The notes beneath the pieces were generated by a model. It had not been told where the DNA came from. It saw only the letters and a program-made list of their open reading frames with translations, and did no database searches. The position numbers and the translations under genes were made by a program. Below are positions 1 to 11,128 of a stretch of DNA of 64,000 nucleotides, piece after piece (within the stretch, counting starts at the first letter, position 1; each line of letters begins with the position of its first letter). Location of the stretch: assembly GCA_032622095.1 (NCBI GenBank), contig CP136067.1, forward strand, positions 136,093,990 through 136,157,989, written 5' to 3'. This stretch comes from Siphonodentalium dalli. Taxonomy: Eukaryota; Mollusca; Scaphopoda; Gadilida; Siphonodentaliidae.

Positions 1-1336
1 ACAAAACCTTTAAAAGCCCAAATAGTTATGGTTATAAAGGTAAAATACAACTTTAACAGGATAGATGTGTCCCTTATTAGCAATAGGTTAAAATATGTGC
101 ATGTGTATTGTGTAAAGTAAAAACACCATCAATTTGATTAAATAAACACAGTTCCAGTCCTCTCCATGTGGGAACTCACTGGTGAGCAATGAGGAGCTCC
201 CCTTAAAATCATTCTAGGCGAGTGGCGAGTAGCTCTCCTACAAAATGTCGAGGCGAGTAGTATCCCAGCAGGAGATGCCGAAGGCATCACCCGAAGGCCT
301 GATGGGGGCGAGTACGGGAGGGGGTCTCCCCCCGTAAAATTTTGAAAATTAGATGCTCTGAGATTTAATCTGGAGCCTTTTAATGCTCCAATGCGTTTTT
401 ATTTCTCTCATCCAAGTTAATACATGTATAGCATAAGGATATTGAGATATATAATTATATAAACAATAGATATATATAAATATTATACAATAGATATGTA
501 TATATGGTTCCGGGTCGATGGCATTTTGAAATTCGATGAATGTATTCCGAGTTTTATTCTGACATCGCTACTATAGCTTATTGTCGCCAAGAGTAATGAC
601 GGCGCAATCTCGAGTGAAACCTTGTTGATTGGAGTAAACTATTTAATCGCAACGCTGACATAAAAGGTTGATATCTTCACAGTCACACATGTGTGTTTAG
701 ATTTAGGTACAAATAATAGGTTACTACATGTAGGTCGTCAATTTTAGTATTTATACAATCGATGATTGCCATATCGTTCACTAGTGACTATCGTATAATT
801 GATTCCGGGAACCATACATATATACTAATATACCAACATAAAAGCCAAGTATTAATATCATAACGTATGACTATTTAAATAATCAATTATAACTGATATA
901 AATATACTTGAATCCTCATTGCGCTTGTTGGCAGGTATATATTTACTTTAATTCTTGGTTCACATCCATTCATCAATGTGGATGCTCAGCTAGCTAAATT
1001 CAGCAGAAAGTTTGAGACTTTCTGTCAAAATCCCGCATCTGACCATCACCATAGATGAATGAATGTTAATCCGTGTCGTCTGTTCGAATCTACACATATA
1101 TCATAGCAGATCAAAATTAGACAGATTCGTGACGAGAAATTTCGATGCATTAATTGTGATCTGAGAATACGTTCGAGATGATCCGAATGAAAGAACAAAT
1201 TCTGCGTAGTAATATGGGATTCTTCATTTTGAAAATTTCATTTATCGCGGTAGCATTTATTCGTCTACGATATTTTGGTTGTAAAAAGCGTTTTCTTACA
1301 TCCGTAAAGAACTCACATTCCAATAAATAATGAAAT
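1..1336 (-). mobile_element. LINE copy, 5'-truncated (RT C-terminus plus 3' UTR)
   Basis: This segment matches 14971-16306 base for base with a constant offset of 14970; I see only two differences (501 T/C and 1188 T/C). Read on the minus strand, the part from 1336 down to 1150 encodes the C-terminal tail of a non-LTR reverse transcriptase (FHYLLECEFF, then a basic stretch, ending SDHN and stop). The rest is 3' UTR. Homology stops abruptly at 1336, in the middle of the RT reading frame, which is the usual sign of 5' truncation during target-primed reverse transcription. The 3' end lies left of the window and cannot be judged. Confidence 0.82.
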
Positions 1337-2234
1337 GCTTCTGTTATGTAATAGGTATGCACTTAGCTTTTGGTTTAAGTTCACCATCAGTTAATAATGA
1401 GGGATGACACCAAGTGGCAATAAAAAGGTCAGCTTGCTAAATGTTTTCATCAAGGATCTATCTGTGCACATTGACACGGAAAGGTTCAGATTTAAATAGT
1501 TCTAATAAAACTTATTTATTCAACCTGATATAAATGAAAACAACACAAAAATAAATTCTTCAAAAATGTGTAAACTCTTCACTGAACTCTTCAAATAAAA
1601 ATAGAATATTCTAAAAAACATAATAAAATAAAACAAAGGTGTTAAAATAAACTTTGACCGATTTCAACGATATTCGGTATATGGGTCTCGGGTCACCTCT
1701 AGATGGGAGTTTCCAAATTTGAATGATTTTTTATGACAAATATGGCCGCTGGCAGCCATCCTGGATATTACTCTTTGTATGACCAAATCCTTTAGCGCAT
1801 CTTATAGGTCACATTTCTCACCCAATCGTCACCAAACTTCATACGGATCTTCGAAGTGTCCTCTAGATGGGAGCCTCCATGTTTTCCCCAACATTTGTTC
1901 CAAACAAACATGGCCATTTTGAATTTCAAATGTCAATCCATCAGCATACCATACAGCCCACATTTATTGGAGATTTGTTTTGAAACTTTACAGTCTTGTT
2001 GGTAAATAAAAAAGAAGGAATCTTCTATAATCATAATACGGAACATTGATCAGATAAGATCATCAAAAATGGTCATTTAAAGCAGTTTGGATGGGGTGAA
2101 TCCCTATTCCAGAATCGGAACAAAATAGGGGGGGGGGGTGAGTACCCAGAGGGTGGAAAAAAATTAAAAAGCGCATATTAAGGATCTTATTAGTGACACA
2201 ACACTTCACAAGAGGCTAGACATACATTTGTAAC
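1337..2234. other. Non-coding stretch with a dispersed repeat
   Basis: No convincing gene. At 1680-1960 a motif with CCTCTAGATGGGAG occurs twice, about 165 bp apart, next to ATGGCC-rich text; this looks like an old dispersed repeat. An A-rich stretch lies at 1540-1640 and a run of ten G near 2129. Confidence 0.5.
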
Positions 2235-2236
2235 TA

Positions 2237-2398
2237 CAGTAATGCTCTAATTAATCGACTCCTTAACCACAGCAGAATTACGGGTAACTCCGGGAGAGCT
2301 TTCCGATGAATGGCAACAAGCCATATATCCGACTAAATCCTGAAAAGTTACACATAATTCTGCTGTGGTTAAGGGGTCGATTTCTTAGGGCACTACTG
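2237..2398. mobile_element. mariner-type palindromic MITE, copy 1
   Basis: The ends are inverted (CAGTAATGC at the left, a diverged CACTACTG at the right) and TA flanks both sides, as expected for Tc1/mariner target duplication. Further in, TTAACCACAGCAGAATTA at the left pairs with TAATTCTGCTGTGGTTAA at the right. Better-preserved relatives lie at 45002-45211, 46127-46255 and 46302-46430. Confidence 0.75.
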
Positions 2399-2400
2399 TA

Positions 2401-2830
2401 TCTGTGTTCGGGCACATCAAATATATTTGTTGTCTTTCCTCTTGTAATTTGTCTTTGGTTGTGTTCGCCATTTCGATGGACAACTACATGTACATGTACT
2501 GACATCAAATGACTGAAATGAGTCAAAATTTAGCAGTGCAACCAATTACCGGTATATAGATAAACAGAATTAAATAGCATCCAAATTCCAAATGAGCATA
2601 AATGATAAAACAAACTTTATTGAGCACACTTTTAATACTAGTAATTACAGCTACAATGAAAGCAACTAATAAAAATTCTAAGTTTGGTAAAACTGTCTGT
2701 ATACAAAGTTTATCTGACCGTGATGAATAAAACCTATAAATGGGATCATATACATGTATGTTAGATATCATTACATGATTATTTGAAAACACATATCCGT
2801 ATGGAAAACAAACTATTTTACCACTGGCCA
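2401..2830. other. No gene seen
   Basis: Open frames on the minus strand between 2523 and 2831 show no recognisable domain and AT-rich, low-complexity composition. I see nothing functional here. Confidence 0.5.
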
Positions 2831-2946
2831 AGTGGTCCTGCTAATATGCTATGATGCTGGTGGTCCTGCTGAATTGCTATGATGCGGGTAGTGCAATTCA
2901 TAGCAATTAAGCAGGACCCAACCGCACCATAGCACATTAGCAGGAA
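2831..2946. repeat. Short inverted outlier of the 29 bp minisatellite
   Basis: Two units of the AGCAGGACCCACC / CATAGCAATTA minisatellite on the minus strand are followed directly by two units on the plus strand, making a hairpin of about 115 bp. The same unit forms the long array at 61614-62402. Confidence 0.75.
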
Positions 2947-3631
2947 CACTTGAACAGGGGTATATTTACAGTGTCAAATCGAATGGGCATCTTTTAACAA
3001 TATTTTTGAACAATTTCCTAGAAGTGTTCGAAAATTGAGAACTGAATTTATAATTTTTTTAATGAGGTTTCGATTGAAAACTTTCTAACTTAGCTCATCA
3101 GGATTAACAGACTACCAGTATGTTTGGTATATTTTTCTGTAATCGACACCTGCTGAGGTGGGGAAATATCATCCATTGTCGCACAGCTATATTCTCTTTC
3201 CCAACAAAGTCCATAGAACATACCGGTACATGTAAAATTACAGCTATGCTTTAATTAATCAACTCGCCTTATAAAGGTTGACCACCGGGTATTACTGCAG
3301 TATTCAGGCGTGTTCATGCGATCAACCGCAGTCAGTTATACCGCCGCAGAATGTGGTCCACCTCACATTTGCAGTTAGGCTGTATTTTTCATGTGATGTT
3401 TATATGAATTTTGTTTTAAAGTTGACATTGTAACCACACCAGAATTTGTTTTTATTGTTTCAATATGTCTAGATAGAATTCAGAATTTTTGTGGTAAAAT
3501 CAATTAACTTGGTTATCACAGTTAGCACATATTATTGTGGTAAGATTACCAGCGGATACCGCATGTCAACAGGGACTGCATGCTCTAATTAATTATCAGG
3601 TCTAAAATGTTTATACTGGATACAGTTCATT
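2947..3631. other. Non-coding, possible decayed MITE
   Basis: No gene. A degenerate match to the mariner-type MITE end (ATGCTTTAATTAATC) is visible at about 3248, and another ATGCTCTAATTAATTA at about 3578 in the same orientation. Confidence 0.4.
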
Positions 3632-3635
3632 TTAA

Positions 3636-4562
3636 AGGTACTCAATCCGGTTCGATGTTCCCCATATAATCAGATTCCAACAACATCATACATTTGTATT
3701 TAGAAAAGCTGCTTCAGTTACGGTATCAGAATTGATTAATTGCCCTAAAATAATGCTAACCACTGTCAACTAAAGTATACAATTGCCTGACATATGTTAT
3801 TTATCAACATGTTGTTCTACAAAATTTGGCCTTATTATCAACAGAAAGCCTCTTGATTTTAGAGTTATCCATCTTCATCTGAAATTTGGTCCGAGACCGT
3901 GGGCCACTATTAATTCTTGATCGTGAAAAATAGTGTATTTCAAAAAATGATATCTAATAACTCTGAGCTTTGACAGGTGGGTTCCTCGACTCGTACCAAA
4001 TATCTTTTACCCCCAAGTCCAAATAAATAGTAATGCGCGAGCGTTAATTCAGGGGGCCATTAATCGGATTATGCATCTTTAAATTCAAATACAGTTTAAA
4101 GATGCATAATCCGATTAAGTGCCCCTCATTTACTATTTACATGTATATGGAATCGGGGGGGGGGGGTAAAACATATTTTAATCAAGTCGAGGGACCCACC
4201 TACATGTATCAAAGCTCAGAGTTATTATATATCGATTTTTGAAATTTTAATATTTATCACCATCGATACTTAATAGTGGCCCAGAAAAATTTGACGAGCC
4301 GACGGTCTCAGACCAAATTGCGGATGAAGATGGATAACTCTAAAATGAAGAGGCTTTGTGTTGATAATAAGGCCAAACTTCGTCGAACAGCATGTTAATA
4401 AATATAACGTATCAGGCAATTTTATACTATACATGTAGTTGACAGTGGTTAGCATTATTTTTGGGCAATTAATCGATTCTGATAACTGAAGCAGCATTTC
4501 TAAAAAAAATGTTGTTGTTGGAATCTAATTATATGGGGACCATCGAATCTGATTGAGCACCT
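3636..4562. mobile_element. Palindromic TTAA-flanked foldback element
   Basis: Both ends read TTAA then AGGTACTCAATC (left) and its near-complement GATTGAGCACCT then TTAA (right). The two halves are inverted copies of about 430-470 bp meeting near 4080, including GGATTATGCATC and GTTGTTGTTGGAATC. TTAA duplication points to piggyBac or Kolobok machinery. No coding capacity is seen. Relatives lie at 57639-57706 and 59771-60214. Confidence 0.8.
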
Positions 4563-4595
4563 TTAATAGTTAGCTATATGAGTTATATACACATA

Positions 4596-4985
4596 AGGCG
4601 ACACCAATTTTTAAGTCCGGTTTACGAACACCTCCTACAACTTTTTTTCCATTTCATGAAAAAAAATTTAACTTTTTTGTCCCAATTTTTTTTACACACG
4701 TACTGATTTTCATGTGCTGTCGCATCCGGTTCTGCTTATAATCATTTGCAGATCCATATTTTCATGTATTTCATGACAAGAAATGTCTTGTTTGGTTCAG
4801 AATTTCACTCGAAAAAAAATTTTCTCACAATTTTTGTAAAATTTATGTCAAATTTCAAGATTTACTTGATATAAATTGGGGGGACAATTTTTTTGATTTT
4901 GATTTTTGTCCTTCCTGCAACTACTTGTTTTCTCCCCACATCAGCCCACATGTTCGTAAACCAGACTTAAAAATTGGTGTCGCCT
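4596..4985. mobile_element. 390 bp MITE with 36 bp TIRs
   Basis: The left end AGGCGACACCAATTTTTAAG is repeated in inverted form at the right end ending GGTGTCGCCT; the TIR runs on through GGTTTACGAACA with one mismatch. The target duplication is unclear, so the superfamily is not assigned. The interior is AT-rich and non-coding. Confidence 0.8.
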
Positions 4986-5004
4986 AATAGACATTTAAAC
5001 TTTG

Positions 5005-5240
5005 AAAATTGTAGGTTTCCGGATGATAACTTCAGTTTGTGTGATCATATCTGAACCAAATGTGGTATGTAAGTTTATCAGACTAAAATACAGGTCAAGT
5101 TCGAATATGGGTCTGCTCCGCCCATTTTTGCGAGAGTTATGGCCCTTTTTCGACTTAGAATTGTGTTAATTTCTGGTTTCCGCATCATAATTTTAGTTTG
5201 TGTGATCAAATCTGAATCAAATTTGGTATGATAGTTTATT
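5005..5240. repeat. Dispersed mollusc-type repeat, two tandem units
   Basis: Two diverged units about 180 bp apart share GTTTGTGTGATCA and CAAATNTGGTATG. Between them lies GAGTTATGGCCCTTTTTC followed by GACTTAGAA, a sequence common in molluscan genomes. Confidence 0.6.
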
Positions 5241-6499
5241 ATCCACCATTTCATGGGACACTGGTTGGATTGTTCTGAAATGTAGTATCGGATTTAGGGG
5301 TCCTTAATATATTTTTCAGACAAGCTGATGCCCCAATGAAGCCACATTTGCTGAAATAGTATCCAAAACATCAACATATCAAGAGCCATTTGACTGAATT
5401 AGATAAAAATATATCACTTCGGTCTGTTTAAGCTGGAAAATACTCAAAATTTGTATAATTTTCTGCGATTATATCTGCATACTAGCCTTTTTGCTGAATC
5501 GTGAATGCCGGTTATATTGCCGTGTGAAATCCTAGTACCAGATAACATTGGGTATGTATATAGCATACCACCTGAAAATGGATTGAATATCACATACCAA
5601 AGCGGGGTGGGGGTGTGTGTGACACCCCCTTGATCATAGTCTATATTCTACAGGGTATGTTAACTGTTTCGAGTTGGTGCAATTAATGTGATTGTTTAAT
5701 CTCTACCATCTGAAATCTATTTATAGCATATTTTGCTATCTGAAAAATTGCTACTGATATAAAAAAGGTTAAAGCTGGTGTGTCTCTTTCCCGATGTTCT
5801 GTTTACATGTACATTTGGGGGTTTATGAGTCAAATAATAACAGGCAACATGTCCTTCTAACACTAAGAAATAATGTGTTATTATGAACCAGGACAAAATA
5901 TGACTATTTCTGGAGCATTACAGCACATTATTACAAATCTAAATTTGTAAGCAGTAAGATAATGACAGGAAACATGTCCTCAGACTAAGAAATAATTTTT
6001 TGGTATGTATTTCACATCACAGCTCATGTGTATACTCACATTAGTTTATGTCATTCAAAGGGAGAAACCCATTTAGAAAGTTTAAATGAGACAAAACTAC
6101 ATCACTGTAGATGTAGTTGCAAGGTACTTTTGTGTCCACCGGTATGTCATGTACCGGTATACATTGCAACTACATGTACATATAACTTGCCTAACATACC
6201 ATATACATGTATGAAGAGGGAATATGCAAGTGTTTTTTAATCAAAATTTTAACCCAACTCTTGTTGTCAGTAAGTTTTAACCCATGCAGTTTAATGAGTT
6301 TATATATTTATATATTACATGTGTTTCTATACATGTATTTTATCTTTAGTTAGTTTGTTGTCCTTGAATAAACTTGTATTGCTGCACAATCAGATTCCTT
6401 AATGTTCTACTATACTAAAACAACTCCATTGATAACAATACCCCTGCATCCCATCAAAATCTACTTCATTGCCATCCTCATCATTTCACTTTGGTATCC
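5241..6499. other. No gene seen
   Basis: AT-rich sequence with ACATGTA tracts. A small hairpin of GGGGGTGTGTGTGACACCCCC type is present near 5607-5630. The open frame at 6028-6240 shows no known domain. Confidence 0.5.
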
Positions 6500-7200
6500 C
6501 CACCCAGATGTACCTTGGTGTTATTCACCCAGGTGTTCCTTGATGTTTCCTACCCATGCGTACCTTGGTTTTTCCCACCCAGTTGTACCTTGGTGTTTCT
6601 TACCCAGGTGTACCTTGGTGTTTTCTTACCCAGGTGTACCTTGGTGTTTTCCTGCCCAGGTGTACCTTGGGGTTTCCTTACCTGGGTGTACCTTGGGGTT
6701 TTCTAACTCAGGTGTATCTCAATGGGAAATCCACCTGGGTAAGAAAACACCAAGGTACACCGGCGTAAGAAAACACCAAGGTACACCTGGGTTGGAAACA
6801 TCAAGGTACACCTGGGTGGGGAACACCCAGGTAGGAAACATCAGGGTACACCTGGGTGAATAACACCAAGGTACACCTGGGTGGGAAACACCCAGGTATG
6901 AGACATCAGGGTACACCTGGGTGAATAACACCTGGGTACACCTCGGTGGGAAACACCCAGGTAGGAAACACCAGGGTACACCTGGGTGAATAACACCAAG
7001 GTAACCTGGGTGGGAAACACCCAGGTAGGAAACATCAGGATACACCTGGGTAAATAACACCTAGGTACACCTCGGTGGGAAACACCCAGGTAGGAAACAC
7101 CAGGGTACACCTGGGTGAATAACACCCAAGGTAACCTGGGTGGGAAACACCCAGGTAGGAAACACCAGGGTACACCTGGGTGGGAAACACCCATCTATGG
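6500..7200. repeat. Polarity-switched CCCAGGTGTACC minisatellite
   Basis: From 6500 to about 6720, units of about 30 bp read CCCAGGTGTACCTTGGTGTT. From about 6735 to 7200 the same unit runs on the opposite strand (ACACCAAGGTACACCTGGGT), with later double units of about 60 bp. The array is therefore one large imperfect palindrome. It keeps several frames open on both strands, which explains the repetitive open frames here; these are not genes. Confidence 0.9.
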
Positions 7201-7389
7201 TACACCTGGTGTGGTCACCTGTGTAATTACACCCAGGTTTATCCATACCAGGGTTTTTATCCAGTTTCAGGTGGGTAAATCATGGTAAAACCCAGGTTTC
7301 GCGGGGTCTTGATGGTTGGTGGATGTCTTGGTAGATTTTTTCCCTGGGTTTCGGCCCAAAAAACCTGGGTGGATTTACCCAGGTACATT

Positions 7390-7915
7390 TTTATATGGGA
7401 AACGCCGTATAGGTGTGATATCTGTCCGGCAGAATTCAGTCAAAGTGGTAACCTAAATCAACATAAGAGGAGCCACACGGGTGAAAATCGATATCAGTGT
7501 GATTTGTGTCAGAAGAAGTTCAGCCACCAGCATACTCTGATTCAACACAAGAGGATCCACACGGGAGAAACGCCGCATAACTGTGATATTTGTCAGAAAC
7601 ATTTCAGTGAACGTTCTTTCCTAAATGAACACAAGGGGTCCACACGGGACAAAAGACATTTTATTGTGATATTTGCCAGAAGTATTATCGTTACCATTCT
7701 AGCCTATCCAGACACAAGAGGATCCACATGGGAGAAACGCCTCATAAGTGTGATATTTGTCAGAAGTATTTCCGTTACCATTCTAGCCTATCCATACACA
7801 AGATGGCCCATACGCGCGGGAGAAAAGCTACACACATGTGATATTTCCAGAAGATATTCGCGGACCGCAGTCACCTAATTCAACACAAAATGATACACAC
7901 GACAGAAGTGGGACA
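7390..7915 (+). pseudogene. C2H2 zinc-finger pseudogene
   Basis: Six C2H2 fingers with TGE(K/N)-type linkers are recognisable, the hallmark of DNA-binding transcription factors acting in the nucleus. Fingers 1 and 2 and most of 3 (CDICPAEFSQSGNLNQHKRS, CDLCQKKF, CDICQKHF) are in one frame to about 7635. The frame then shifts at an AAGGGG run, and fingers 4 and 5 (two near-identical CDICQKYYRYHSSL / CDICQKYFRYHSSL copies) lie in the next frame. A second shift near 7810 restores the first frame for the start of finger 6 (HTCDI), and a third shift precedes its ADRSHLIQHKMIHT end. There is no BTB, KRAB-like or ZAD domain, and the open frame runs upstream straight into the minisatellite. With at least three shifts it is unlikely to make a full protein. 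It may be a decayed duplicate of a finger-array gene. Confidence 0.85.
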
Positions 7916-7984
7916 CTTGTGATATTCGTTACAAGGATTTCTTTTTATATTTTATGCATTTCATTTGTTAAATAAAACATAATA

Positions 7985-8456
7985 TATTTTAAATCCAGTG
8001 GTTTTTGATGGTAGGTAGCGCATGGGTGTGTTCCGGTCTCTCATGTGGCTTGAATCCATTGGGGATCATAATGGAATTAATGGTCTTAGGACTATTTTCT
8101 TATGCTATCCCCGATGGTTTTTGGTCACCTGTTAGTGCCGGACAACTCCTTTACAGTATCATACCCTGTATAAACGCCATACTCATGCTGGGCATTGGTA
8201 AACTGCGGAAGTGGTAATGTACCATAATAATGGTGCATTACATCCTTCCGCAGGTGACCTACATGTATGTTCAGTAAAAAATCTAATAATTTGATATTCT
8301 ACATCTTTACTGTTGATATGTTAATCTGTTACTTGTTACATGTATCTCACATATATATCATGTATTCCTGTTTAATTTTATCTATACGTGTAGGTTGTCC
8401 TATACCAATATGTTTAAAGACCATTAAAACGTATCTTATCTTATCTTATCTTATCT
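7985..8456 (+). mobile_element. CR1/L2-like LINE 3' end fragment
   Basis: The segment 8040-8150 shares AATGGAATTAA, TATCCC(C/T)GATGGT and GGTCAC, in the same order and spacing, with the 3' UTR of the LINE at 23780-25594 (its positions 25211-25277). The copy ends in a (TTATC)n microsatellite tail at 8430-8456, as LINEs of this group do. Only 3' UTR is left. Confidence 0.65.
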
Positions 8457-8659
8457 AGCCCAAAACCACAACTTGATGGGGAACACGGGGTAACTTACGT
8501 TTTACTTGCTACTCACCATACAATTAATTATTTCGCCATCCGTCTCAAGTCCTGGTAAAACAATTTAATAAATGCATGTATAGGTTAACTCTGTTTTCGC
8601 ATTTCCTCCATGTAGGTCGCGACGCGATCGATTTGTCTTCGAATTTCGTTGGTTCACAT

Positions 8660-9750
8660 TTAATATGTTTATATATTATATCTCGCGTGACTTTCTCGCA
8701 TCTGATTGGCTGCACACTGCTGTACTATTTTACGATAGTACCCAGTTGGATTCCAACATGCCTACTATTCTTTTTCTATTTATAGTAACAAACTCGTTTA
8801 CCGCATATCCGGTTGTTGTAATATCGGTATATCATTAGATTTATTGGTGAATTGTAATGATCTTACAAATGTCCGATCATAGCTATCCAATGTATTTAAT
8901 AGTGTGTCCGTTTAGTTGGCAAGCGACCAGTCCTAATTTTGTAATGCCAGTAGACGTTATTTATAACTTCCTTTCCGTTCGCCGAAATGTCTTTGCTAAT
9001 GACGTATTAATAGAAATAAATGTAAAAATCATGGTGATATGTTGTTAGATGTAACTAATAGCAATAGTTATGGTCCACTGCTAATACACTGCCATCGTCA
9101 AAAGAATGTCGTAAATTGTAAAATCTGAGACCAATTTCCAAAGTTCACGGTAAATAAATATGTGACAAAATCTATCTCTCTAACCCACCTATATTAGATA
9201 TCACGTGACTTTCTCGCCTTCTGATTGGATGCACAATGCTATACTATAATCCTATCGTACCCCTATATGATTCATACTCGCCTATACTATTCTTTTTATA
9301 TTTATAGTAACAGACACATTTCGCGCAATCCGATTTCCACCTGGAGACACGACCAATCTAAAACTATACATTTTACGATACGATATTGGGATATCATTAG
9401 ACTTATTGGTGAATTTTAATGATCTTACACAATTAGGTCCGATCATAGTTATCCAATGAATTTAAAAGTTTTTCCGTTTAGTTGGAAATCGGACAGTTCA
9501 TATTTTGTAATGTCAGTGAACGTTAGTTATAACTTCCGTTTTCATCGAACATAAAAAGTTAACTTCTGAAATTTCGCCAATATGTCTTTGCTAATGATGT
9601 GTTTACAGTAATAAACGCATGAACCATGCCGAGATGCTGTTAGATGTAACAAATACCATAGATATGCTCCCATGTGATCGTCAACAGATTGCCGTAAACT
9701 GTAAAATCTGAGACAAGTTAAAAAAAATCACGGTAAATAAAAATGTGACG
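8660..9750 (+). repeat. Old direct duplication of about 520 bp
   Basis: 8680-9178 and 9198-9750 align along their length: CGTGACTTTCTCGC, CTATTCTTTTT, TTATTGGTGAATT, TCCGTTTAGTTGG, TGTCTTTGCTAATGA and GTAAAATCTGAGAC occur in the same order in both. I estimate roughly three quarters identity, so the event is old. No protein is encoded. Confidence 0.7.
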
Positions 9751-9813
9751 AAATCAGAAATACAAATGGTGTGATAATTGACACCAATGTTCGATATAAT
9801 ATAATAAATAATG

Positions 9814-9908
9814 CATGTCTTGTTGTTGACTATACCAAAATAGTGGCCTATTCGTGGACTATTCCTCCTCGGTGACCACTATTTTGGCATAGTCAACGAC
9901 AAGACATG
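9814..9908. repeat. 95 bp near-perfect hairpin
   Basis: Arms of about 33 bp: CATGTCTTGTTGTTGACTAT at the left pairs with ATAGTCAACGACAAGACATG at the right, continuing through CCAAAATAGTGG / CCACTATTTTGG. Probably a minimal MITE. Confidence 0.8.
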
Positions 9909-11128
9909 TATTATCTATATATACTATCCCAAGTTATATCTAGTATTATACCAAGGGTAACTGTCCTATTCCGAAGAAAAGTCTTGATACAATTATTGCT
10001 TTTCAAAGTGAATTTCCCCCCAAAATTTGTCGGAAATGCTCTTCAAAATAAGGTGCATATGATTATTGTGTCATATAATATGTTCTGATTCTGCAATGAT
10101 GAAGGCGATATCTTACATGGAAGAGTCTTCATGGGTGGAACCAGAAGTGCATTGCAGTTGTCTGCAAAACGTACGTCTGGACAATAAACTCACAGCTCAA
10201 CTTCGTCGATAACTTATTCAATAGTGAGATTTCGCACGTCAAACAACTTGATATTTTAAGGGCGTTGTCAACCCATTTCCCCTAAATTTGATGGAGTTAA
10301 AATAAAGGAGTCCATTCAATTATATTAGTAATCACAGAAACCAATCCCATGTTATGATGGATTATCTTAGAAATCCAAATGTTTTAAAAATATTCTTTTC
10401 TAACGGAAATCCAACAAACACAAAAATCAATTTCTAAAAAAACATATGGAAATGTGTACAGAACATTGTGAAGAATGATGAACAATAAACACATTCCGGA
10501 GGGCTATGTGTAATTTTCGCTGACATATGTGGCACCTGGTCAGATCCACACTTACCTATAACACATGTTTATCTACCGCTCACTACCTTTATTGACTACA
10601 TAAAGCCTGCATAATAAACGTTACGTTTATTGCGTCAGTGCAGCTTTATTAGATCAGCGTGGCTTTAATAGGTTAGTACTACTTTCATGGCGTAATTGTA
10701 TATGTAAATTGCGCAGTAACTACTACTAACTAGGGACATCAACCGGCCTAAATGACGTCATTGCGATTTTAGAACCTTTTTTTCGTCCATAATTCACTGT
10801 TATTGATACAATATTAGTAAAAGGGATACTAATTAGTTTACTTGACCTCATAAATATGGGTATATCCTGTCTACCCGGCAGGCAGAGATTAACGACTTGG
10901 CCGGCGGAGATTATAGTCCATATCAAAACACCTGCGGTCCAGTGTTGTCACAGTCCATAACTGTTGGTGGTGAATAACGTTTAATAGCGTGAGCCACATT
11001 CAGTTTATTTATTTTACACGTTTTATTATTTGTTTGTAAAGATGTATTATGAATTATTATCAGTGTTTTAAGTAGAGTTCACTACTGAATATATATACTG
11101 TTAGATTCCCTGGTCTGACATAAACACG
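9909..11128. other. Upstream region of the MULE gene
   Basis: No gene. AATAAACGTTACGTTTATT near 10612 is a small hairpin. A poly-T-like and AT-rich leader lies at 11000-11128. I could not find a matching pair of terminal inverted repeats bounding the MULE. Confidence 0.4.

Noticed and set aside
500-825. Inverted ATGGTTCC / GGAACCAT as MITE ends inside the LINE 3' UTR
   Set aside because: Only about 8-9 matching bases and no target duplication; too weak.
6402-7246. Several open frames on both strands rich in VPWCF and QVYLG words
   Set aside because: They are translations of the 30 bp minisatellite in different frames.
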